Part shown: piece by piece, positions 22,349 to 33,082 of the stretch
How positions within the stretch are numbered: position 1 is the stretch's first letter
How the letters are laid out: every line of letters starts with the position of its first letter
From: Pyropia yezoensis
Taxonomy: Eukaryota; Rhodophyta; Bangiophyceae; Bangiales; Bangiaceae
Reading direction: 5' to 3'
DNA length: 64,000 bases
NCBI GenBank assembly: GCA_009829735.1
Contig: CM020618.1
Location: forward strand, 36,866,894 to 36,930,893
The notes under the pieces: generated by a model
Told to the model about the DNA's origin: nothing
Databases searched by the model: none
What the model saw: only the letters and a program-made list of their open reading frames with translations
Program-made: the position numbers and the translations under genes

Positions 22349-23301
22349 GTCGGGGCGCCGCCGACGTTGGCGGCACCCCCCTCTGCCCCCCCCTCCCCCC
22401 GTTGCCGCCTCGCCTGCAGACGCGAGGCGGCTGCCGCGACGCCCACCCCCCCCCCCCCCCCCCCCACCACAAACGCTGCCGACAGCACCAGCGGCCGCGC
22501 AGCGTCCCACGCGCTCACCCCCCCCCCGTCGGCAGCAGCCGCGGCGAGGACGTCCACCTCGGCCAGCAGCACCAGCGACAGCACGTCATCCACCACGGCG
22601 GCCAGGCCAATGAGGGTGCCCAGCGGGGAGGCCAGCTCCCCCGCGTCGGCCAGCAGCGCCGCCGCCACACCCAGGCTGGTGGGCGCCACCGCCGCGCCCG
22701 CGGCGACCGCCGCGAGCGGCGGCCACCCCCAGCCGCCGGCGGCCAGGCCCGCGACCGCCGCGGCGGGCACCGCCAGGCCCGCCACCGCCACGGCCGCCGC
22801 CCGGGGGGCGGCCGCGGCGGCGGCGGAGAGGGGCGTGGCGAGGCCCGCGTCGAGGACGGCCAGCTGGACGCCGAGGAGGCCGGCCAGGGATAGGCCGTCG
22901 CGGGCGGGCACCCACGAGGGGGATAGGGAGGCGGCGGCGCCCACGGTAACGAGGCCAATGACGGGGGACGTGCGGGCGGCGGCCGCCGCGCGGCCGCCCG
23001 CGTAGACGGCAAAGAGGTAGGCGGCGAGGCGGACAAGGTCCGCCTCCATCCGTGGGGAGGGGCGGACTGGCAGCGGCAGGGTCGGCCGCTGCGGTGTCCC
23101 CTTGGGAGGTGCGGGGGAGTGGGGGGGGGGGGTGGGGGTGCGGGGAACAGGCCTTCCGAGTGGTAGCGGCGACGGCCGGCGACCCCGCCTATTACCCCTC
23201 TGGCGCCAGCGCCCGCCGGCGGTGAGCCGCGAGGGCGACGGAAGAGCGATGGTCATTCTAGGTCCGCGGCTCGGATCAAAGTCAAAGAGGTCAAGTCTCA
23301 C
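21184..23301 (-). CDS. CPA2-type monovalent cation/H+ antiporter
   Basis: This single open frame of 705 aa belongs to the Na+/H+ exchanger superfamily (CPA2 branch), which swaps Na+ or K+ for protons across a membrane. Visible landmarks: a first hydrophobic segment with TSPVIGLVTVGAAAS; VAPTSLGVAAALLADAGEL followed by GTLIGLAAVVDDVLSLVLL, whose Asp-Asp pair (about residues 236-237) is the family's ion/proton-coupling site; SFLLGGYMVGIAAAAAG; FFAATVAFAIPV; and MENRGEFGFLIA near residue 601, the family's pRGE motif. Long Ala/Pro/Gly inserts, a Pro run and an acidic Asp/Ser/Glu loop (about residues 520-590) are host-specific expansions. The start is uncertain: Met at 23301, 23256 or 23049 (MEADLVRLAAYLF, good ATG context) are all possible, and the last gives 621 aa beginning at the first helix. 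It lies downstream of the DEG/ENaC-like gene on the same strand. Two decayed inverted copies lie at 12.2 and 15.5 kb. Target ion and membrane cannot be read from the sequence. Confidence 0.85.
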
Positions 23302-23739
23302 CTGACGGTCAGGTCAAGCTCAAGGCCACGAGTCCTTTCTGCCTATCTCTGGCGCGCCCTGCTCGCCGGCCAGGTGCAGCCCGCGCGTAGGCCACGCACA
23401 GACCCGCCCACGCGTCTGCAGCCCTACGGCCGATTCCCCTCCACCTGCCTGTCCAACCCTCCCCCCTCCTCACTGGCGCTGGCGACCAAGAGAGTTGATG
23501 GACAGCGACGCCGCAGGGAAAGGTCCCTGGCGGATGCTGCGCCCGCCCGCGCACGCCCCCACCGCCCACCCCACCACGTCCGAGGTACACATGCTGTAAA
23601 GCGGTGGCCGTCCTTTTCCTTTGCTTTAACCCACCCCACGCAACCCTCCAACCCAAGAACAGAGACACATAGCCCGTACAGCAGTGCGGCCACAAGCACA
23701 TGGTCACGGGCAACGCGGCACGGCCACAACCGGAAACAT
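23302..23739. other. Upstream region of the antiporter gene
   Basis: This 5' flank of the antiporter is not present in the duplicated copies A and B, which jump from the segment at 23.74 kb straight into antiporter codon ~120. No clear TATA motif was seen. Confidence 0.45.
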
Positions 23740-24611
23740 GCACAGGCCACGCCCCCCACCCCCCATCCCAACCAGTCAAAAAGTCCACACACACCACCCA
23801 CCCATCCCCACCAACCGGTCTTCAGGCTTGCAAGCTCGGCCGCCCCCCCCTCCCACCACACTCCCTCTCCTCTCATCCCTCCTCCCGCCATCCACCCCTC
23901 CTCCGGTCCCAGTCCAGCGCTCCCTCCGCCCACGAGCATGGGAAGCGACCCCACCGCCCAACCACCCCACCTTCTCCCAGTGGGGGCGGAAAGTCGTCGA
24001 CACGGGCGCCGACCGCGCCGTCAGGGGGGCGGAGGGGAGGTGATTCGGCCACCGTGCGGCCCCAGTGCGACCTCGCGCGCACACAATGCGGTACGAGGCC
24101 GCCCCCACCCACACCCCCCATCCCGGCCTATCTCCTGCCGGCCAGCCTCGACGAGGCAAACGCCCTGCCCCCCCGCAACGGGGGGAAACGACGCCCCGCA
24201 AGGCGGGGTCGAGGGGAGGAGGCGGTGTCGCCTGCCGCCACGTGGGGCGGTGGCCACCGCCGACGCCGGCCCGCAAGACCGCGCGTGCCCACGGCGTCCG
24301 CAGCGGCGGCGGCCGCCCAGCCCGACGGGTGAGCCAGCCGCGCAACCAGCCAACTGTCCCCCCCCGCCGTGGGCAGCCGGGTGGCGCGCCTTGACGCCGG
24401 CAGAGGCCACGCCGGTGGCCAACGTGGGCATCGTTGGGAGGAGCAAGCCGCGGCCTTCTTGGCGCGCCGTTCATCCCACCACCGCCCTCGTCGGGGTCTT
24501 GTTTCATACGCACTCACGCAATGCAGTAGCTCGTGCAGTGCACGGTCACTCTACCCTCGTCCCGCCCCCCCCCAACCTGGCCTCCCACAGTAGCAGCACT
24601 CGACCATCCGC
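23740..24611 (-). repeat. Original copy of the duplicated intergenic segment
   Basis: This lies between the 3' end of the DEG/ENaC-like gene and the antiporter on the minus strand. It is the likely source of the plus-strand copies at 11381-12239 and 14691-15540. Long frames here (up to 455 codons on the plus strand) result from high GC and few stop codons; no protein family is recognisable in them. Confidence 0.7.
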
Positions 24612-26991
24612 TCAGCCCGCCCCCCCCCGGGGCCCGCGGACAGCGGCGGTGTGGAGCCAGCGCAGCACGCCCGCGACGCCCAGGTTGAGCGGCACAATCA
24701 GAAACGTAAACATGGAAGCGCCCGTGCAGGCGCCCAGGTAGTTGGCCGCGTCCGCCGCCACCTGCGCGGGCGTCACCCCGGCAACGACGCTGTTGACGGT
24801 CGTCACAAAGGTCCCATAGCGGATGTCAAAGAGCCACTCGTTAAACATGTTGGACGTGAACACGGTAATCCGGGAACGGGACAGCTCCGAGGCGGCCAGC
24901 CGCGTCGGTAGGTACCGGGTGCTGCCGTCAAAGTCAACCAGCCGCTGCAGCTCCAACTGCACGTACCGGTCCTTCTGACTGATGATTGCGATTTGGCGGT
25001 CCCCGCCGGGCGGGCCCGCCGCCGCTTCTTTGGCCGACTGGGTGTAGAGGTTGAGGTGGTGGGCCGAGCGGGAGGCGAACTGGTGGCGGAACGCGTCGGT
25101 AATGTTGGCGCGCTTCTGCAGCACCTCACCCCTCGGGGGCGGCAGGTCAGCGGCAGCCGCGTCGCGACCCGTGTCGAGGCCATCGGTGCCGTTCGTAGAG
25201 GACGTGTTTGTGCCACTCTCCTCGGGCGGCGGTGCAACAGGCGTCCGGGGCAGGTCGGGCAGCGGCGCGTTGACCGACAGCGAGGGGAGCTCGCCAAAGT
25301 TGGTGGTGTAGCCGTCCGTCTTGATCAGCTTCAGCGCCTCTGAGCCGCTGCTGTCCGATATCCACCGCACTCGCTCCTCTGGTGAGCCCTGAGTCGTGTC
25401 CGTGTCGTTGAGGCGGAACCGCACGCTCGCAAGGCCCTCTTCCGACGGGTAGAAGAACCCAGAGAAGAAGTAGACGTTGCAGTGCATGGAGACCAGGTCC
25501 TCAAAGCCTGTGCCAGTGGCTCCGATGGATCCATACGTGAGCGTGAACCACCTGCGCTCCCCCTCGTAGTTCCGCTCAAACGGGTCGCGGCCGCCAAAGT
25601 CGAGGATGCCCAGCCTCGTGATCTCGTCAATGTGCTCAAGGATGCTCTCCGTCATGGCCGAGAGGGAAAAGGGGAAGATGAATCCCGTGTCTTGACTCCT
25701 CCGCATCCGCCCGTCGACGCAAAACTGGAACGCGTCGCTGGTCGTGAGGGAGAGGCTGAACCCTACGGGTAAGCCCGACGCGCCGCGGTTGGCCGACAGG
25801 GACATCCGCCTACGAGTCGGGGCCAGCTCTGACACAGCCCCAGCACCAATACGCATGCACGCCGTACAGCGCGGGTCTGCCGACGGGTCCCTCCCCGGAA
25901 AAGGCTTGAGCCCGTTGAACCCATCATAGTTGTCCAGCACCCGCCGCAGGCTCATCGCCGACAGGCGTTCAGCGCACGAAGAGAACGGGGCGGCAGCAGA
26001 GCCGGTGGTGGTCTCCTCTACCACACCGGACGTCAGGGTATTCGGGTACGCCTCTTGGTAGCCGTCCTCCCAATGGACAAACGCGCGGGCGGTGAAGATG
26101 GGGTGCCCCGGGTAGCGATCGGTGGGGTAGGCGGCAAAGGCGGGGATCTCCCGAAAGGAGGTGCAGAGAGAGATGACGGGCACCTCGAGCGTCGCAGAAG
26201 TCACCAGCGACACCTTGACCACGGGTTTCCGAAGGGAGCGGGCGTAGGTAACAAGCAGCACCGACAGGGCAATGACAAACAGGAACATGGCCACCATCAC
26301 CGACATCAACGACGTCAGCCGCGCCTGCCGTCGGAGGGGGAGGCTCTTCCAGTAGATGACAAACGCAGACCAGCTGGGCCGCCGCAAGGGGGAGAGGCAC
26401 AGCCGCCACCGGGAGGGGGGGTTGGAGCCCCACGCCGCCGCCTCCCGTGTGGCCAGCCGGCCGGTGGCCGGGCCGTCGCCCCCCAGCGAGTCATCGTCGC
26501 TGTCCACGTAAGCCACGTACGCGCCTGCACCAGGGACGACGGCGGCCGCCCCCACCTTTGGCGGCGTGCCCGCCATTCCCGGCGGCACCTTTTCCTCTGT
26601 GACCCGTCGGAAGGGGCTGCCGCCGCTGGCGCCCCCCCCCCCCATCCCGTCGCTGCCCCAGCCGTCGCCCCCAGGGGGCCCACTCTCCCCGCTGACCTTG
26701 CTGCTCCCCGCCCCCGACGTGAGCTCACTCCCGCCGCTCCCCCCCGACCAGTCGCTACTGTCCGTGGCGGCGGCGGCGACGGCCGCCTTGGCCGCCGCCG
26801 CCTCCCGCGCGGCCGCCGCTTCGGGGCGCCACCAGTTGACCACCGCCCCCAGCAGGCTGCCCGTCTGGCTGCCGCTGCCCCCCCCCGCGGGGGAAGAGGC
26901 TGGCGACGGCGCCGGCTTTGGCGTCGGCGTGGGGGGGGGGCTGCCCACCAGGGGCAACGGCAGCGGCGGCGACGGCCCGCCGCCGCACCCA

Positions 26992-27035
<44 letters not shown>

Positions 27036-27836
27036 ATCGGCGGGGGAGCCGTCCCGCCCCCACCAACGCCACCGGCGGGGCCGGCGCGGGGTAGATCCGG
27101 GGGGCGGGCGGGCGGCGGGCGGCGCCTTGCCCCCCGCCGCCGTCGGCGACACGCCGGCGCGCCCCCCCCCCCACCAGGTGCTCCACCCCCCCTCGGCAAC
27201 GGGCGGCGGGGCGGGCGGCGGCGGGCGCCACGGCACGCCCATCCACGCCCCCCCGTGGGGCATGACGGGCCCCGCGGCGATACCCCCCCCGCCAGCACCC
27301 CACGCCGCGTTGGCGGCATCGTCGTACGGCAGGCGCCCCCCTCCAGCCGGGAGACCCTCCCCGCCGCCGCCGCCGCCGCCGCTGCCGCCGCTGCCGCCGC
27401 CGCCGCCGACCAGCGGCCGCCAGTCGACGCGGCGGTCAAAGCCGGCGCCCGCCGCGACGACGCGGTAGGCGGCGCCCGCCGGGGGCGCGGCGCGTGCCTC
27501 TGGCGGCGCCGCCGACGGGGGCAAGACGACGCTCACCCGCGCGGCGGTGGCCTCGGAGAGGACGTACTGGTCCACCCGGTCCACCGCCACCGGGTCGTCG
27601 GTGCCGGTGAGGGCGGCGGTGTGGGTGGCCAGGTGGAGGTGGTAGAGCAGCACCTCGACGGTGGCGGGGGGGAGGCCCCGGCTGGCGGCGGCCGCCACCT
27701 GCCGCCGCACCCGCACCGCCGTGCTCGCCCCCCGCACCGCCGCCTCCACCGCCGACTGCGCCAGCAGCACGTGCGTCGCCGCCGCGGAGCGGAGGGACGG
27801 CCGGCGGGGCAGCGCCGGCGGGAGGGGCGTTGCCAT
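24612..27836 (-). CDS. Two-pass membrane protein with DEG/ENaC-like topology
   Basis: This is a single frame of 1074 aa if translation starts at MATPLPPALPRRP (27836); the frame stays open to 28541 but only through Pro/Arg low-complexity sequence. Residues 1-500 are a cytoplasm-like region with Gly/Pro/Ala runs. TM1 is SVMVAMFLFVIALSVLLV (about 508-530). An ectodomain of about 500 residues follows, with LEVPVISLCTS right after TM1, about half a dozen Cys and NDT/NTS/NGT sites. TM2 (about 1030-1056) reads YLGACTGASMFTFLIVPL, and a tail of about 18 residues ends the protein. One helix near the middle, a large ectodomain, one helix near the C-terminus, a PAVTiCN-like motif after TM1 and a G.S-type (GAS) motif in TM2 are features of the DEG/ENaC/ASIC cation channels. 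No His-Gly motif before TM1 and no conserved Cys pattern could be confirmed, so the family call is inference. The antiporter gene follows downstream on the same strand, and decayed copies of the 3' end lie at 11.2 and 14.6 kb. Confidence 0.7.
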
Positions 27837-27841
27837 CGTGG

Positions 27842-29060
27842 GGGGGGGGGGGGGGGGGGCGTCTTGTCCTAGTGGCGGCGGCGACGGCGACGGCGACGGC
27901 GATGGCGGTGGTGGTGGTAGTGGTGGTAGTGGTGGTTGGGCTGGGGGTGGTAGTGGTGGTGGTGGTGGTGATGGTGGGAGGACGGCGACGCGGGGGGGGG
28001 GGAGGGGGCGGGCGGGGATGGAGGAGCGGCGCCTGAGCGCCGGGCGAGGGGGGGGGCGCCGCCGCCGGCGCCGCCCCCCACCGGGTGGGGTGGGGAGCCA
28101 GGGGGGGCAGCCGCCGCCGGCTAGACGGGCGGGGGGGGGGGGGGGGGCGGGCGACAGCGTCTCGGCAGGGAGATGGGCGGCGTGCCAACGGGGGGGGCGC
28201 CTGTGGGGGCGGTGGTGGGGGGCGGCCGCGCCGACAGCGGCGGCGGCGGCAGCGGCGGCGGCAGCGGCAGCAGCAGCAGCAGCAGCGGCAACGGCCGCGG
28301 TGGTGTGGTCCAGCCGCCGTGGGACGGGGGGGAGCGGGGGGGGGAGGGGGAGCGGGGGGGGGGGGGCGGGGGCCGGGTGCCGCCACGTCGGGGGCCCGCG
28401 GGCGGGCGTCGGCGCGCGCGCCGCCACCACCACCCGCGCGGCGTGGACGGCGGGCGGGCGGGCGGGCGGGCGGCGGGGGGGGGGGCGACGGCGGCGGGAC
28501 CCCCCCGGCCGGCGGCGCGCTGGCAGGGGCGTGGTCAGCACGGGGGGGGGGGGGCGTCCCCCGGCCTACCCCCGAGGGGTTTGGGGGGGGTGGGGTGGGG
28601 GGGAGCGGCGGTGGCGGTGGCCGGGGGGGGGGGGGGGGCAGGGGGGGGGGGGGGGCAGGGGCGCCGCGAGTGGCGCTTGCGCCCCCCCCCCCTCCCCCCC
28701 CACCCCCCCTCCCCCCCCCCCCCCTCCTTTTTCCCCCGCCTCAGCGGATGGCTCCCAGAGGAGCCCCGGGAGCACCCCCCCCCCCCCCCCCACCCCCCCC
28801 TCCCCGCCCCCTCCTCCCTCCACCCACCCACTGGCGGCGAGGCAGGCGAGTGGCACCCGCCGGGCGGCGGGCGGCGCGATCGTGCCGCCGCCCCGGCGGC
28901 GCGGCTGTCGCGGCGGCGGCGGCGGCGGGGGGGGGGGGGGGGGGGGTGAGACCTGTGGGGGGGGGGGGGGGGGGCGGGGTGGGTTTGGGGTGCGGGGGGG
29001 GGGGGGGGGGGGGTGTGGTTTGGGGTGTGGGGGGGGGGGTGGGGGGGGGGGTGGGGGGGG
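27842..29060. repeat. G-tract and GGT/GGC simple-repeat region
   Basis: The region upstream of the DEG/ENaC-like gene is dominated by poly-G runs of 8-20, a (GGT)n-like stretch at about 27900-27975, GGC repeats and mirrored poly-C runs at 28680-28800. All long frames here are composition artefacts. The runs have strong G-quadruplex potential. No TATA-like motif was seen. Confidence 0.7.
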
Positions 29061-29418
29061 GGGGAAGGGAGGGCGGGCGGGCGGGCGGGGAAGAGCAGCG
29101 GGCGGCGTATATGTACATTGGTGAGTACACGGCAGGGAGGTGGGGTGGAGGGGGGGGGGGGGGGGGGGAGGGGGGGGGGGGGGTGGTGGGGGCGGGAGAG
29201 CTGCCGCCTCCTCCTTGCCCCCGCCCCTCTAGGCAAAGAACCTCTGCGCACAGGCGCTGTCGCTGTCGCTGTCGCTGCCACCGCTGCCGCCGCCGCCGCC
29301 GCTGCCGCTGCCGCTGCCGCTGCCGCTGCCGCCGCCGCCGCCGCCGTCTCGGCCGCAGCGTGCGGAGAGGGAGAGAGAAAAGAGGGTACTGGTGGGGTTT
29401 TGCTGGCGGGTGGGGGGT

Positions 29419-29450
<32 letters not shown>

Positions 29451-29940
29451 GAAGGGAGCGGCAGCCTGGCAGGCAGGTAGGCAGGGCAGGGCAGGCAAGG
29501 AGGCAGGCAGGCAGGCAGGCAGCCCCCTTCCCTTTCTCCCTCCGCGGCGGAGCCCCCCCTCCCCCTCCGCGCGCGTTGGCTGGTTCCTCCCTCCTTGCTG
29601 GCGCCGACCCGCGGCAGGGGCGGGGGCAAGCGGCGGGGCGTGGCCCGCTTGGAGCGTCGACTGGACCCCCACCCATGGGGTCAAGATGGGCCGCTCTCGT
29701 GATGAGGGGGGAGGGGGGGTTTTTGGTGAGATACAGCAGAGCCCCGATGGACTCGCGTCGTCATCAAGAGGCCGGGGGCGGCTAGGGGGGGGGGGGGGGG
29801 GGGTGTAGGTGGGCCTGGGGGGGGGGGGGGGGGGGGGGGTGGGGGAGTATATAGGTCTGTATGTATGTACGGAACTCAACTGGGGTGTGGGTGTCTGGGG
29901 GAGCGCGCGTGTGGGAGACGCGGCTGACGGTGTAGCTAGC

Positions 29941-30009
29941 TACCTGCACCCGCCTACCCACCCACCCACCCACTCACCCACCCACCCACCCACCCACCCA
30001 CCCACCCCC
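29941..30009. repeat. (CACC)n microsatellite
   Basis: This is about 60 bp of tandem CACC/ACCC units with one CTCA interruption near 29972. Confidence 0.85.
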
Positions 30010-32053
30010 CGCAAAACCGTGGGGCAGCGGCAGCACGCGCTTGCAGTGGGGGGGAGCAGGGGGTGGTCCAGAGGGGCGTAGAGCCACACAGAGGGGGGGC
30101 GGCAGTAGCGGGGGGGGGGGGGGGGGGGGGGGCGTGATTGGGTCTCTCTCGGCATGGCCACCGTGGCACACCCCCGCCTCCCTGTTCTTGACCCTTTGTG
30201 GGCCTCTGGCGTGGCCCAATCGGCGGGGGGGGGGGTGGGGGGGGTGTCTGACAGGCCACCGTCCAGGCCCGCTGGTCCAAAGGGCCTGTGCCCCCGGCGA
30301 GATCCGACACACACGCCCCCGGGCGGGCCGCCAACAGGGGTGGTGGCGGGTGGGGGGGTTGGTGTGCCGGCCAGCGCGAGCCCCCGCGCTGGGGGTGTGT
30401 GGGATATACGGACACACCTGTTGTCCAGCCGAGGAAGTCGGCGTTACTCGACAGGATGGCCAAAACCTGGTGGTGTGGGTGTAATAACCAGTTTTTCACA
30501 GGTACCTTTGTGGCCTGCCCCCACACAGGACCCGTACGGGCATTAGGTGGGGTCCAACAGTGCATGAAAGTGTGTGTGCCGAGGGGCTTGAAAGGCATGC
30601 GAAATAAGCCGCGGTCGGGCGTATAGGTATCCTTTCGGACCACCATCGGGCGTCCAGCTGTGGATTCTGCAGTTCTGCACCCTTGATAAATAGATGCCAA
30701 ACCAGCAGTCAATCTCCTGTGCTGCCGGACCCTATCGTTGCGAGGGGGGGTGGTAGTCTGAGAGCCGGCTGACGCCCAGGACCCGTACATGGATTGGATT
30801 TGTTTACCTTGAGAGTTTGTTTGCCTTGAGATCCTTGGTGATCGACGTATCTAGATACAGTATCTATGTACGAACGTATACGTACACACAGATGTAGGTA
30901 GATGTACTGTACATTAGAGACTTTCAGCAACGCGGAATCCCATAAGAATACGTTATTCTCATGCCACGTACAAGTCTATCGAGATATGTCCCGCGTATGG
31001 AATTCTGGTATGGAGTGACCCCTTGTTTTGGCGTTTCAGGCAGCTTCAACCTACAGGGTGTTCCTCTCAGAAGTACGTACTGGATGCCACATGGGGAGCC
31101 TTGACTGCAAGGAGCCCTCCGTTCGGCCAGACTGCCACTTGGCGCGCAGTGGTCCCCTCAGGGAGAGCCCACCGAACCTGCAGCGACTCGTGCTAGCGCC
31201 CGCCTTTGTGCCACCGCCTACGGCGCCTCCGCATCCTCCCTCGTCCTCCCCACCACCACGCACTTTCCCTCTTTCTCGCTTCTCCTGTGCTCAACAGCTT
31301 CATCCTCCCCGTCGCCCCTCCTCCCTCTCTTCGTCTCCTTATATCCACCTCGCTCCCCGTTTTACTTGTCGCCGTTCTGCCCCTCGTCTGCGCAACTGCG
31401 TCGCCCTCACCTTCCTTCTTGTAGAAAAGAAGCGCGATGGAGGCTGGGAATGTAGGGCGGGCAGCGAAAGGACGTGTAGTTGATGCCCCATGGGCCGAGA
31501 GCGGCGGGTGAGGTGTGATGATGGCCGTGGTAGAAAGTAAAGCAGCGACAGCAGCGTCATCATCGTAACAGGCGCGCCCGCCGGCAAGTCGGGTGACACA
31601 GGAGAGATGGGAGCGAGACGTATGAGCTACACGGTACGCTTTGCTGCAGGTGCGTGCGGTAGGGGGAGTAAATACAAGGTGGAGGAGGTGTGCTGACAAA
31701 CAGCTGGATGCATGGTCATGCGGTAGAATATTTTCCTCGGAGGTACTGGGCACAACCCGAACGGGCTTCGGCCAACTGTAGCCTCATAGCGTCAGCTAAC
31801 TCCCAGAGTAACCTATTCTTTTTGCCAAAAGTCATACGTAGGTGTCTAGCTAGACATGTCGTGATCCTACGATGAGATCATTAACGAATTGATTTAGGGT
31901 CAGTAGATAGCCAAATAATATATGCCGTGGTGTTTTTAGCTCTTCACGCCGTGTTCCGAGGCTGTTCGCTGCGCTCCGCGCTCTCTAATGTGTGTGTACC
32001 CTGCCCGCCACGCGGCACGCGACAAATGGTAAGGCCCCCCCCCCTCTGCCCCT

Positions 32054-32090
32054 CCCCCCCCCCCCCCCCCTTGGGGCAAGGAAAAAAACG

Positions 32091-32140
<50 letters not shown>

Positions 32141-32176
32141 ACGCTTTTTCGTGCTATTTTTTTTTTTTTTTTTTTT
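32054..32176. repeat. Homopolymer cluster: C17, G47, T20
   Basis: A C run at about 32054-32070 is followed by an uninterrupted run of 47 G at 32092-32138 and a run of 20 T at 32157-32176. True lengths are uncertain because such runs are hard to sequence. Confidence 0.8.
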
Positions 32177-32794
32177 CTTTCTCAATCTACCGATCCGCCC
32201 CCGGCTCCCGGCCCACGCCCTCTCCCCTCCCGACAGCAGGAGGGCAGGGGAGGGGGGGAACACAGGGCGGGCGGCCGGGCAGTTGGAAAAACACGCGCCA
32301 GTGCCAACCCCGGCCTGCCCCCCCTTCCCCCCGCCTCGGCGCCTCGGCGCGCTGGTGCGCCAGCAGCAGGCCGCTCGCCTTTGTTTTTGGCTTCTTTTTC
32401 GTCCGTGGCGCGGGGGAAAGCGTGGGAGGGAGGGACCGAGGGAGGGAGGAGCTGGTGGAGCTGGCTTCCCCCCCCCCTCCCTTTTTCCCCCCCCTCCCCA
32501 CCCCCCGCCTTTCCCACACGGTTTCGGCCTGCACGCAGGCTCAGGCGTCCGGCGCGGCCTCGTAGCGAGGCGCCAGACGGTGGGCCACCTTCCCGTGCCC
32601 CCGGCCGGACTTTTGCCGCGTTGACGCGGCGGCCAACGAGAGGGCGGCCTAGCAGGGAACGCCCCCGCTTCTCTCTGTGGGAGAAGAGAAGCGGGAGTGC
32701 TGTCCGCGGCGGCCGGCGCGGCCGCGGTCCCAGCAGCCGGGGGGAGTGTCGGTCTTGGCAGGGGGGCAACCAGACATCAAAAGTGAATACCTGT

Positions 32795-32990
32795 CATAAC
32801 GAAATTATAATGAAAATTTATTATGCTAAGGATCGGGAGAGGCGACTGCATGGACTGCGAACGCATCCGGTCGGTACAGTATTGTACTGTACACTGTGCT
32901 GTACGTGTACTGTACACACGGAATGTACTGTACACGGGCACCGCTCAGCGTACCGGTACATGTGCTGTACAGTTCCTACAGCACCGTTCC
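32795..32990. promoter_or_regulatory. AT-rich patch and GTAC-palindrome cluster upstream of the transporter gene
   Basis: An AT-rich patch with TTATAATGAAAATTTATTAT (32808-32827) is followed by repeated palindromes TGTACTGTACA, GTACTGTAC, CTGTACAG and ACCGGTAC at about 32880-32985. This lies 100-290 bp upstream of the SLC35F5-like frame. Position and composition suggest a promoter or regulator-binding cluster, but no binding protein is implied by the sequence. Confidence 0.3.
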
Positions 32991-33082
32991 CGGTCCTTTG
33001 GTCTCAGCACCTCGAGCCGCGGCTTGATGGCGAGTGAAACCGTGGCAGGAGGCGGGCGAGTCGTCGGCCCTCCCTCACCGTC

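Larger units (their letters stand above)
29061..33082. other. Gene-poor spacer
   Basis: No credible gene was found. It holds further poly-G runs (29150-29180, 29410-29450, 29800-29840, 30110-30132), AT-richer stretches at 30790-30960 and 31850-31930, and the simple repeats listed separately. The only frames are low-complexity Pro/Gly/Arg translations. Confidence 0.5.

Noticed and set aside
21154-22893. 579-codon plus-strand frame opposite the antiporter
   Set aside because: It is Arg/Pro/Gly low-complexity translation of the antisense strand; the minus strand has the conserved antiporter motifs.
23374-24741. 455-codon plus-strand frame
   Set aside because: It has no recognisable domain. The segment is a thrice-repeated spacer, and the frame is open only because the DNA is very GC-rich.
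27837-28541. N-terminal extension of the DEG/ENaC-like gene to Met at 28541
   Set aside because: The additional 235 residues are Pro/Arg/Ala runs translated from simple repeats. The Met at 27836 has good context and begins normal sequence.
27661-29785. Long plus-strand Gly/Arg frames (487 and 566 codons)
   Set aside because: They run antisense to the N-terminal low-complexity part of the DEG/ENaC-like gene and through poly-G tracts; they are composition artefacts.
31028-31483. 151-codon plus-strand frame
   Set aside because: It is Pro/Ser/Arg-rich without motif, in a spacer with no gene-like neighbours.
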